Of a stretch of DNA of 64,000 nucleotides, positions 8,996-19,200 are shown in pieces (the first letter of the stretch is position 1; each line of letters begins with the position of its first letter). The DNA is taken from positions 186,001 through 250,000 of the forward strand of contig CANFHA010000006.1 of the NCBI GenBank assembly GCA_947446645.1, written 5' to 3'. This stretch comes from Chitinophagaceae bacterium (GTDB taxonomy: Bacteria > Bacteroidota > Bacteroidia > Chitinophagales > Chitinophagaceae). A model generated the notes under the pieces. It had not been told where the DNA came from and searched no databases. It saw only the letters and a program-made list of their open reading frames with translations. Position numbers and translations under genes: made by a program.

Positions 8996-10516
8996 ATGCA
9001 GATCAAAAATTCCGAAAAAATTGCACGAGTTGCAACCATTGCCACACTGGCATTTATGCTGGCATGGGGTATGGTACTGGTAGTGGCGCAAATTAAACCC
9101 TTCTGGGTAGATGAATGGCGCGTGATCTATAATCTTAAATTCAAGACGGCAGCTACGATATGGGGACCGCTTGATTTCATGCAACAGTTTCCCCGTGTAT
9201 ACATTGAGCTCATAAAAGCATTTACTTCCCTCTTCGACTACAGCTATTTCACTTTACGCCTGCCCTCATACCTTATAGGCTCCTTCGCTATCTTTTTTAG
9301 TTACCGCCTCTCAGGAAGACTATACGGCAGCGGACATTTCAATCGCTTCCTGTTTGTAATGATACTGGTCTCCTGCAGTACATTTACCGAATACTTCGTG
9401 CAGGTGAAACAGTACACTATGGATATACTCCTTAGCCTGGTGGCCATTTGGCAGTTACTAAGTTTATTGGCCATCAGTAGCGAGGTAGAATTAAACAAAC
9501 GAAAATACGCGCTTGTATTAGCCAGCTTCCTGGTAGTTCCTTTCTTCAGCTATACTTATCCTATTGCCATTGTCCCGGCATTTATGGTTTTGCTGGTACA
9601 GGGTATCGGTACCCTACGCTCAGGGGAAAGCAAACCCGGTATTAAAAAAATATTGCTGCTTCAGTGGCTGCCGGTACTATGCTCTTTGTTTAGCATAGCC
9701 ATTTTCTATGTCACTGATGTTTCCCAGTTAATGCACGACAACCAGATGCATGGTTACTGGCGTCATTTACTCATGGATAAGGGATTTGACCTGCAATCTT
9801 TCCTTGTAAATCTCTGGATGCTGTTTGCCGAGATCGGTTCCGGCTTTGCATTCTGGTGGCTTTTCGGTTTGCTCGGCGTCAGCTCTTTTATTTATGGCCT
9901 GCAAAGCACTGCCGCCGACATAGCGAAAAACCGCCTTAGCGGCCATGCACTCATTCGGCTATACAGTATCACCTTACTTCTGTTCTGCATTGTACTCTTT
10001 TTGGCCGGGAAATTACCTCTTGGCGAACCCCGGCTCAATGCTTTTACTATTCCGGCTATCTCCATACTCATCATTCATTTTCTTGATGCGCTTCGCGAGA
10101 AAGCCTCGGTAAGAAAATTTTCTTTTGGCTTATCCGTCTTATTATATGCAGGCGTCATCGGCAATATTTACACTACATTTTTTGCCAGCATCACCGGTGC
10201 CGAATATGCCCGCAAACTAGATATCTATGAGTCTACAGAAACTGCTCTTGTTTTAGCACAGGCTAAAAACCTCCCCATATTCATTACGCCCGAAGTAGCC
10301 TATCCGTATGATAAAACGGAGAACCTTCCTTTTAAAACAACAGTACCCGGCGATTGGGTGCTGAAGACCTTTCCCGCTTACAAAGTGCTCAATAATATCC
10401 CTGTATATGCGGTAAATGATACGGGCGCTGCGCGGCAGGCCATAAAAAAACTCCCTTCCTATATTACTGCGGTAATGGTAGGAGATGGCAGGTCATACCA
10501 CATTACTAACAGATAA
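8996..10516 (+). CDS. GT-C membrane glycosyltransferase (GT39/ArnT-like)
   Basis: A 506-residue integral membrane protein with about ten to twelve hydrophobic segments. The first extracytoplasmic loop contains FWVDEWR, with Asp39-Glu40 in the place of the catalytic acidic pair of GT-C enzymes that use polyprenyl-phosphate sugars. The C-terminal 90 residues are a soluble periplasmic tail. Such proteins add sugars to lipids, glycans or proteins outside the inner membrane. The gene is isolated between two terminators, so its acceptor is unknown. Confidence 0.75.
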   Translation: MQIKNSEKIARVATIATLAFMLAWGMVLVVAQIKPFWVDEWRVIYNLKFKTAATIWGPLDFMQQFPRVYIELIKAFTSLFDYSYFTLRLPSYLIGSFAIFFSYRLSGRLYGSGHFNRFLFVMILVSCSTFTEYFVQVKQYTMDILLSLVAIWQLLSLLAISSEVELNKRKYALVLASFLVVPFFSYTYPIAIVPAFMVLLVQGIGTLRSGESKPGIKKILLLQWLPVLCSLFSIAIFYVTDVSQLMHDNQMHGYWRHLLMDKGFDLQSFLVNLWMLFAEIGSGFAFWWLFGLLGVSSFIYGLQSTAADIAKNRLSGHALIRLYSITLLLFCIVLFLAGKLPLGEPRLNAFTIPAISILIIHFLDALREKASVRKFSFGLSVLLYAGVIGNIYTTFFASITGAEYARKLDIYESTETALVLAQAKNLPIFITPEVAYPYDKTENLPFKTTVPGDWVLKTFPAYKVLNNIPVYAVNDTGAARQAIKKLPSYITAVMVGDGRSYHITNR

Positions 10517-10555
10517 GGCTGCGATAGTAGTTCAGAGATAGTATTGTTAGGAGCA

Positions 10556-10582
10556 AAAAAAACGGCGCAAGCGCGCCATTTT
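10556..10582 (+). terminator. Terminator after the GT-C gene
   Basis: AAAA-C-GGCGC stem, AAGC loop, GCGCC-A-TTTT; the outer A and T runs also pair. Confidence 0.65.
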
Positions 10583-10763
10583 AATCAACTTATAATACGA
10601 TAGCGTTTGCGTGCAGCGTAAAAAGATAGAGAGCTAGGGGCTGTGCAGAAGCATCGGGAGAAACTAACTCCCTGTTATATATAAGACGTATTAAAACTGC
10701 TAAATGTTAGTACCGTATAAATATATTTTTTTAAATAAATCATCTGTGGCATCTATATTATCA

Positions 10764-10805
10764 AAATAAAAGCCCATTAAGTCGCATTACCGACAATAGT
10801 GGGCC
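10764..10805 (-). terminator. Terminator of the small conserved gene
   Basis: On the minus strand GCCCA and TGGGC pair around an inner GTCG/CGAC stem, followed by TTTTATTTT. Confidence 0.6.
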
Positions 10806-10826
10806 TTCTGTAAAAATAGAATTAGC

Positions 10827-11201
10827 TTATAAATGGCTGTTAACCAACTGGCTCTTATAAATATTATAAAGAGATGGCGGCACTATAGCCATTATCTCAT
10901 CCTTTTGGTCAATATCATGAAAGAAAGCGTGCGAGAATGAGTAAATATAAACATTCTCTATAGCGTTCTTTATCGCGTTATTACCCTTGTGATATAATTT
11001 ATCCGCAAGCGCCATGCACTTTTGGGCCGCTTTCAAATTATGCTTTATCACTTGAGACTTGGTATACTTCAGCATATGCTTTACAACGTCATATACATTG
11101 CGCGATTGCTTTTTATCGCATATACCCGCTAATTCCGGCATCTCATTTTCAATGTACGCTGAAAGATCCTCTTGAGAGATCATAACATTATGGTTTTTCA
11201 T
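10827..11201 (-). CDS. Conserved small cytosolic protein (DUF7674-like)
   Basis: A 124-residue, probably all-helical soluble protein without signal peptide or membrane segment. The C-terminal KGNNAIKNAIENVYIYSFSH stretch recalls the DUF7674 family seen in Bacteroidota, where a GxxxVKNAIENVFIYS-type segment is conserved; this match is from memory and is not certain. It is monocistronic with its own terminator. No function can be assigned. Confidence 0.6.
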   Translation of the reverse strand: MKNHNVMISQEDLSAYIENEMPELAGICDKKQSRNVYDVVKHMLKYTKSQVIKHNLKAAQKCMALADKLYHKGNNAIKNAIENVYIYSFSHAFFHDIDQKDEIMAIVPPSLYNIYKSQLVNSHL

Positions 11202-11298
11202 TTCACGCTATTGGAGTAAAATTCATGCCAAAAGATTAATCTCAAAAATCACTTTAACAATTCACCAATTTTTCCAGGCAATAGCGGGTGCCGGCGTA

Positions 11299-12990
11299 TT
11301 ACTTCATCTTGCTCAGTGCAATGTCCCATACTTCCTTTTCCAGCAGGTCGCATGCTGCATTCATCTTTTCTGAGCGCTCCAGTATCGCCTTCACTTCTTC
11401 ATTATCCTGCAGGCTCTTTGCATTAGTTATCACGTTAAGATAAGTACCCTTCACGGCCGCACGTGCGCACAGCGCCCCCACACCCGCATCACTTGCACAG
11501 TTAGGATTACCGTGCTCAGCCATATCCTTTGCCAGCGAGAACGACTCAAATGCCAGCTCCATAGTGCGGAAAGGGATCTTTATCGCGTACACAGTAGCCG
11601 CATCTATTGCCGCCTTGCGAACTACCTTCTCTTCCTCTGTGCTCTTTGGCAGGCCAAAAGCAGCCATTATATGGTTGTATGCGTTAGTATCCTCATCTAC
11701 CAGGTGCAGTAGCTCCTTCATTAGGGTCTGCCCTTTATCAGCGTGCCTGCTAAACTCTTCCCACCTGCTGTCCCATCCCTTTTTATGTGCCGACAGATTC
11801 GCAACCATTGTTCCCAAGGCTGCACCCAGCACACCGCAATATGCGGCAATGGACCCGCCACCAGGCGCCGGACTTTCACCAGATGTCTCCAGTGCAAACT
11901 TTGTCAGCGACATATCTACCAGCTTCCTCGCACTGTCATCATGCAGTTGATACTCTATGATCTTCTTCTTCGGATCAAAAGGTCCCAACTCGTCAAGTCC
12001 CATCGACTTCACGGCTATTCTAATTAACTCAGCGTCGCCCACACCCACGCTCCGCTGTTGCTTCTGCAGAAAATATCTTCCGGCTTCCAGCATAGCCTGC
12101 AGTGGCACCAGCCCTACCAGTTCGCTGCCGGTAGCCCTCATGCCACGCGCCGCAGCCCGCTCGGCTGCTGTATCAAACACCACATGCAGTGGTGTTACAT
12201 TCATGTTCGTCAGGTTTATCGATATCTGCGCTACACCATACTCTTCTATGTACCAGCCTATTGCTTTCACATTTTTCAGCAGACCCGGCGCCCACATCGG
12301 TTCGCCGTTCTTGGGGTCTTTCACCACTTTTCCCTTCTCATCCTTTACTTGGCGGCCTTTCTCCCGTATGTCGAATGCCACAGCATTTGCCCTGCGTGTG
12401 CTCGTAGTGTTCAGGTTCACATTATAGGCTATCAGGAAGTCCCTCGCTCCTATAACGGTAGCACCGCTCTGCTCATTCATTTTTGCCATCCCGTAGTCAG
12501 GCTTCCACTCCGGCTTCACTATACGGTTGCCCAGCGCCTCATATTCACCACTCCTTATATCTGCCAGGTTCCTGCGGTATGCTTCAGTCGCGGCATACTC
12601 GTACAGGTATACTGGTATACCTAGTTCCTCGCCTACCCGCTTACCCAGTTTCTTCGCAAACTCTACAGTCTCTTCCATCGTTATCCCCGATATGGGTATC
12701 AACGGGCACACATCAGTTGCACCCATCCGCGGATGCTCACCCGTGTGGTTGCGCATATCTATGAGATGCCCTGCCATCTTTATAGCCTGGAAGGCAGCTT
12801 CTATCACATCGTATGGATCACCTACAAACGTGACAACTGTGCGGTTGGTCGCCTTTCCCGGATCTACATCCAGCAGCCTCACGCCTTCTACTTTCTCTAT
12901 CTCGTTAGTTATGTGCTTAATGATCTCCATGTTGCGCCCTTCACTGAAATTTGGCACACATTCTATTACCGCTTTTGAAAAGTCTCTCAT
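11299..12990 (-). CDS. ftcD: Glutamate formimidoyltransferase / formimidoyl-THF cyclodeaminase
   Basis: A bifunctional enzyme of 563 residues. The N-terminal formimidoyltransferase domain (about 1-330) moves the formimino group of formiminoglutamate to tetrahydrofolate; CVPNFSEGRN and the HTGEHPRMGA motif with His82 are typical. The C-terminal cyclodeaminase domain (about 355-560; SGESPAPGGGSIAA) releases ammonia to give methenyl-THF. This is the last part of histidine degradation and complements hutU about 8 kb away. In between lie unrelated genes and no hutH or hutI. The start ATG at 12990 gives the family N terminus. No partner gene adjoins it. Confidence 0.95.
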   Translation of the reverse strand: MRDFSKAVIECVPNFSEGRNMEIIKHITNEIEKVEGVRLLDVDPGKATNRTVVTFVGDPYDVIEAAFQAIKMAGHLIDMRNHTGEHPRMGATDVCPLIPISGITMEETVEFAKKLGKRVGEELGIPVYLYEYAATEAYRRNLADIRSGEYEALGNRIVKPEWKPDYGMAKMNEQSGATVIGARDFLIAYNVNLNTTSTRRANAVAFDIREKGRQVKDEKGKVVKDPKNGEPMWAPGLLKNVKAIGWYIEEYGVAQISINLTNMNVTPLHVVFDTAAERAAARGMRATGSELVGLVPLQAMLEAGRYFLQKQQRSVGVGDAELIRIAVKSMGLDELGPFDPKKKIIEYQLHDDSARKLVDMSLTKFALETSGESPAPGGGSIAAYCGVLGAALGTMVANLSAHKKGWDSRWEEFSRHADKGQTLMKELLHLVDEDTNAYNHIMAAFGLPKSTEEEKVVRKAAIDAATVYAIKIPFRTMELAFESFSLAKDMAEHGNPNCASDAGVGALCARAAVKGTYLNVITNAKSLQDNEEVKAILERSEKMNAACDLLEKEVWDIALSKMK

Positions 12991-13167
12991 TAGGTTGTAG
13001 TTTTTTGTTAGAATAAAAGTATCCGTTGCCCCTTACAATGACCGGGTCATTAATTGCACCGAACGGGCCACAAAAGTAACCTAAAATATTTTTCGTAGTC
13101 CCCGCGCACCTGCTTGATTTCTAAAAAACATAGATACATCCGGCAATTGGCCTGCTTGAAATAATGC

Positions 13168-13199
13168 AAAAAGCCGTCCTGTTTTGCAGGACGGCTTTT
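13168..13199 (-). terminator. Terminator of the giant T9SS gene (bidirectional hairpin)
   Basis: Perfect stem AAAAGCCGTCCT with loop GTTTTGC and AGGACGGCTTTT. It lies 18 bases past the stop of the giant leftward gene and also has A/T tails on both sides. Confidence 0.85.
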
Positions 13200-13216
13200 C
13201 CAGTATTTGCGATTTC

Positions 13217-16200
13217 TTATTTCATCTTTACAAATTTCTCCGTCTTCAGCAATGAGTTGCTCTGATCATAAACCATGATGATGTACATGCCGTCAGCCAG
13301 CTCAGAAACATCAAGCGCAGTTGCATGCTGCTGCTCCATCACTACTTTGCCGTCAGGGCTCAGTATCGATACACTAACCACCACTGGCGCTTCAACACTT
13401 AATGTAGAAGTTGCCGGATTAGGATAGATGCGCACATTGATAGATATCGCATTCTTCACACCTTCAGTAGCGCTGACAACCGCGAAGTCACTTGAACCTA
13501 CAAAACAACTGTTGCTATCAGATACCACCACTTTGTAAGTACCTGTTCCGGGATTGTTGTAAGTGCTGTTTGTTGCACCAGTAATTGGCGCACCATTCAC
13601 ATACCACTGGTACGTTGCATAGCTCATAGTAGTAGCAAGGAAGTTACCCGCGCTGTCAAATACTACAACCGGGCTAGGCTGTGCTATTACACTTGTGCCG
13701 CTCAGCGTAGCGCTGCAGGTACCGTTGTTCAGTGTTATGGTAAAGAATCCTGCAGTGTCAGTCACATAATTACCATTCGTGGCACCTGCAATGTTAATGC
13801 CGTCTACTGACCACTGATACGTAAGGCTTCCACCCGCAGTAGTCAGCACCAGGTTCACCGGACCACCACAAAGAGTTACGCTTGCGCTTGCAGGGAGTAT
13901 TGAGCTTGCTGGCATGGAGTCGCCTACCGTTACAATGCTGGTCGCAGCATTCATACAGCCCAGGCTGTCAGTTACCACATAATACAACACGGCTGATCCC
14001 GGCATAACTCCTGATACCGTTCCTGTGCTATCTACGGATAGTATGGTTGGATCAGAGCTTTGCCACTCCCCACCTGCAGTGCTGTCTGCCAGTGCTATAG
14101 TAAGACCGGCGCATACATTAGCCGGGCCCAGTATCGGGTTCACAGCTGGCATTGGGTTCACTGTTTCAGTCGTTGTTGCAATGCCTGTACAACCGTTGAT
14201 GTCTGTAACAGTATAAGTGATAATAACAGTGCCGGTGGATATACCAGACGCTTTGCCAGTTCCCGCACCTATAGTTGCAATTGTTATGTCACTGCTGGTC
14301 CATACACCACCAGTGGTAGCATCTTCCAGTGTCACAGTAGCGCCCATACAAATACTTGTTGGTCCTGTTATTGCGCTCACCACTGGCAGCGCGTTTACTG
14401 TGTCAGGAGTTGTTGCTGCACCTACGCATCCATTAGCATCAGTGATCGTATAAGAGATTGTAGCTACTCCAGTATTCACTCCGCTCACTACGCCCATTGT
14501 ATCTACGCTTGCTATGGTGTTGTCTGTGCTGCTCCATACGCCGCCAGTTGTGGCGTCAGCCAGTACAGACGTACTGCCGAAACATTGATGGGTTACACCG
14601 GTTATTGCTGGCACCACTGGCAGGCTGTTCGCAGTCACTGCTGTTGTTACATAGCAACCGCTGGCTGCAGTGTAGGTGATGGTTGTGAAACCACCAGCAA
14701 CACCGGTCAGTACACCGGCTCCGTCTATTGTAGCGCGACTGATATCATCGCTGCTCCAGGTGCCGCCTGCTGTAGTGTCAGATAAGGTCACAGAAGCATT
14801 CACACATACACTTGTGTTTCCATTTATTGTTCCCGGAAGTGGGTTCACAACAATCACTGCGCTGTCCGCCATCAGGGCGTTACAAGTAAGTGTTGAGTTA
14901 AAACCTACGATCAGGTAAGTACCAGGGAAACCAAATGTTCCAAAATCAAGAGGTGAGCCCGTGCCGGCTACAGGTGTGCCGTAAGGCAGTGTATTGATGT
15001 ATAACTGGTAAGAAATACCGGTTTCAGAACCGCTGAGGTTTACATCAAATCCTGCGCCACCTTCACACATTGAGCCGCCACCGCTTACAGTGAAGGTACT
15101 TGGTGTCTGGTTTACCGTAACCACCGTAGTTGCAAAACATGTGTTTGGCAGTGTGTACGTTACAATAGTAACACCTGCGCCTACGCCTGTCAATACCCCT
15201 GTAGTTGCATTTATATATGCGATGGTGAAATCGTTGCTGCTCCATCCGCCACCGGCTGGTGTATCTATCAGCGTTGTAGTTATACCCTGGCAAATATTCG
15301 TAACACCGGTAATAGGACCTGGAGCAGGGTTTACAACAACCACTGCGCTATCCAGCATCAGTGCGTTGCAGCCTGTCGTTGCATTTGTTCCTACTACCAC
15401 ATAAGTACCGGCAAAGGGAAGTACACCAAAGTCAATAGCAGAACCTGTTGTACCGGCTACTGCTGTGCCGTAAGGCAAAGTATTTATATAAAGCTGGTAG
15501 TTAACGCCAGTCTCAGAGTTGTTGAGTGTTATGTCAAAACCAGCACTACCTGCGCACATTGTTCCGCCGCCGGCTACAGTGTAAGCTATCGGCAATGGAT
15601 TCACAGTGATCACAGCGCTGCCGTTCATTTCTATAAAGCAGCCTGTAACTGAATTAATGGCCATCACAATATAAGTACCGTCAGTTGAGTACACACCAAA
15701 ATCAAGTGCGCTGCCTGTACCATGAAGCAGAGCGCCTACAGGGAAGCCACCGGTGAATAACTGGTAGTTGATACCTATATCAGAATTGCTGAGACCAATG
15801 CTAAATCCTGCACCACCTGCGCAAAAAGCGCCGCCGCCGGTTACATCATAAACGGCAGGCAACGGGTTGGTGAACACGTCAACTGTATTCGCCATGTTGT
15901 TCGTACAGCCGGTCGTTTGATTTTGTGCAGACACGGAATAAACACCTACCCCGGTCTGTAAACCGAAGTCAAGAGGTGATCCTGTGCCTGCCACGATTCC
16001 GCCAATAGGGCTTGAGCCATAGAATAATTGATAGTTAACACCAACAGTAGAATTGCTAAGGCCAACACTTACTCCTGTTCCACCTACGCAGTAGCCACCG
16101 CCACCTGTTACTGTAAATGCTGTTGGCAGCGGGTTAATGCTCACCGTCGCTGTACCAGACATATTGTTGGTGCAAAGTGTAATATTATTTGTTGCAGAAA

Positions 16201-19200
16201 CGCTGTAGGTGCCTGCACTTGTCTGGAAACCAAGATCAAGAACGCTGCCAGTACCGGCTACCGCACTGCCTGTTGCAGTTGATCCGTAGTAAAGCTGGTA
16301 GCTTACACCAGTATCTGATCCGCTAAGCGTCAGGTCCACACCTGTTCCGCCTGCGCAGTAGCTGCCACCGGCTGATATCGCATAAACCGTTGGTAATGGA
16401 TTTGTCGTTACAATAACGCTACCGGTCATATTGTTAGAGCAGGTAGTGGTATAGTTTATCGCGAACACCGTATAAGTGCCAACGATTGTCTGCAATCCGA
16501 AATCAAGTGGTGCAACCCCTGTACCTGCAACAATTGGGCCGGTAACCACACCATTTACAAACAACTGATAGCTTACACCTGTATCTGAGTTGCTCAGCGT
16601 TACATGCACACCTGGTCCACCAACACAATATGCACCGCCGCCGGTTACCGTGTATGCCGTTGGCAATGGCGTAATAGTAATAAGCGCTGTCCCGAACATA
16701 TCGTTCTTACAGCTAGTTGTTGCGTTTGTTGCAAATACGGTATAAGTGCCTGCGCCTGTTTGCATGCCAAGATCAAGTGGAGTCGTTCCACCTGCCACCG
16801 GGCTTCCTATGGCAGTAGCGCCATAATATAATTGGTAATTAACGCCTGCATCTGATCCGCTTAATGTAAGATCTACACCCGGACCACCTGCACAATATGG
16901 ACCACCGGCCGATATTGTATAAACAGTAGGCAGTGGATTGATTGACACGGTTGCAGTGCCCGTCATATTGCTGGTACAAAGTGTTACGGCATCTGTAGCC
17001 AGGATGCTGTAAGTTCCGGCTGCAGTTTGCAGTCCGAAATCAAGTGTGTCCGCATTGCCAGCTATTGAACTGCCAACGGACGTACCATTATAGAATAATT
17101 GGTAGTTTACTCCTACCTGGGATCCATAAAGTGCCAGATGCACTCCGGTGTCGCCCGCGCAATAGCTGCCACCCGCAGAAATAGCGAAAGTAGTAGGTAA
17201 TGGATTTACATAGATAGAAGCAATACCGCTCATATCGCTCGTACAACCTGTAGTTGCATTTATTGCACTAACGGTATATACACCACCTGCGGTTTCAAGG
17301 CCAAGGTCAAGCGGTGGTACACCTGTGCCGGCAACGAGGCCGCCAACTGCAGTGGTTGTATTATATAACTGGTAGTTTACACCAACTTCTGAATTGCTTA
17401 ATGTAATGTGCAGACCTGCACCACCTGCGCAGTAGCTGCCACCGCCACCTACTGTAAATACCGCAGGCAATGGATTAATAGAAACAGTTGCAGTACCGGC
17501 CATGTTACTTACACAACCTGTAGTAGCATTGGTAGCACGCACAGAATAAGTGCCTGCTCCTGTCTGGAAGCCAAGGTCAAGAGGACTTGCGCCACCTGCT
17601 GTAGCACCGCCAATAGTTGCAGCACCATAGTAAAGCTGGTAGTTAATACCGGCATCAGATGCATCAAGCGTAAGATCTACGCCTGCGCCACCAATGCAGT
17701 AGCCACCACCTGCCGACAGGTTATGCACTGCTGGCAGCGGATCTATTGATACGGTTACTATACCGATCATGTTATTTGTACATGGTGTCGTTGCGCTGCT
17801 AGCCAGTACAGAATACGTTCCTGCACCTGTCTGGAAACCAAGGTCAAGTTCAGGTGTTCCTGTTCCGGCTACCGGAGCGCCTATCGGAGACGCACCATAA
17901 TATAATTGGTAATTAACGCCAATCTGTGAACCGTTCAGGCTCAGGTCAACACCGGTACCACCAGCACAGTAGTGACCGCTGGAACTGCCGCTCGCAGTCA
18001 GTGTAAACGTAGCTGGCAATGGATCAATAGAAACTGTTGCGCTGCCTGTCATATTTGCCGTACAGCCTGTAGTTGCATTCGTTGCAAATACAGTATATGT
18101 GCCTGCTGCTGTTTGCAGGCCAAGGTTTGTAGGGGTCGCTCCAGTGCCGGCTACAGCCGCACCGGTAGTTGCTACTCCCAGATATAGCTGGTAGTTTACT
18201 CCTACTTGAGAATTACTTAATGTCACCTGCACTCCTGCACCACCTGCGCAATAGTCTCCGCCACCACCTACAGTGTATACTATTGGTAACGGGTTCATGA
18301 TTACGTTCAGTGTATTCAGCATTGGTGATGTACAGCCGCCCAGTGCGGCAGTAGCAAGCACAGAATAGCTGCCTGCTGGCTGAACGCCGAAACTAAGTGC
18401 AGAGCCCGTAGAGCCAGCCACTATCGGGCCAACTGCTGCTACACCATTATATAGTTGATAGCTCACGCCTGTCTGCGAATTGCTGAGGCCTACTGCCACA
18501 CCGGCTAAATCAGCACAGTAGCTGGTAGCGCCGGTCACAGTATAAGCTATTGGTAGTGGATTGATGCTCACCACCGCGCTGCCGCTCATATTGCTGATAC
18601 AGCCAGTAGATGCGTTTACAGCCTGCACAGTGTAAGTTCCTGCACCCGATTCCGGACCGAAAGAAAGTGATGATGATGCGCCTGGCAATGTGCTGGAGAG
18701 TGCACCATTATAATATAAATTATAGTTTACGTTTACGTCAGAAAAGCTGAGCGTTACAAATGCACCGGCACCGCCTGCGCAGTAGCCACCGCCGCCGCCT
18801 ACATTATAAACTGTAGGTAGCGGGTCTATTACTACATTCAGTGTATTAAGCATCGGAGCAGTGCATCCGCCTGCAGCCGTTGTTGCCAATACTGAATAAC
18901 TGCCTGCTGTGTGTGTACCAAAGTCTATTGCGCTACCTGTTGTTCCCGGCTGGCTGGCACCCACAGTGGCTACTCCATTATATAGCTGGTAGTTTACACC
19001 GGTTTCTGAATTAATAAGCTGGATATCAGCACCCGCCAGGTCAGCGCAATAGCTCGCAGGGCCGGTTACTGTGTAAGCAGTTGGCAATGCAGTCACACTC
19101 ACAGTAGCGCTGCCCGTCATATTGCTTGTACATCCTGTAGTAGCGTTTTGAGCCTGAACGGTATAGGTGCCCGCGGCTGTCTCAGGTCCGAACGATAATG

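Larger units (their letters stand above)
10517..10826. other. 310-bp intergenic region
   Basis: Contains two convergent terminators (10556-10582 on plus and 10764-10805 on minus). The A/T-rich middle holds no frame I can support. Confidence 0.6.

Noticed and set aside
14025-19000. Many plus-strand ORFs opposite the giant repeat protein
   Set aside because: They are antisense shadows of the repeat-coding DNA, with repetitive Cys/Ser/Thr-rich translations and no start signals.
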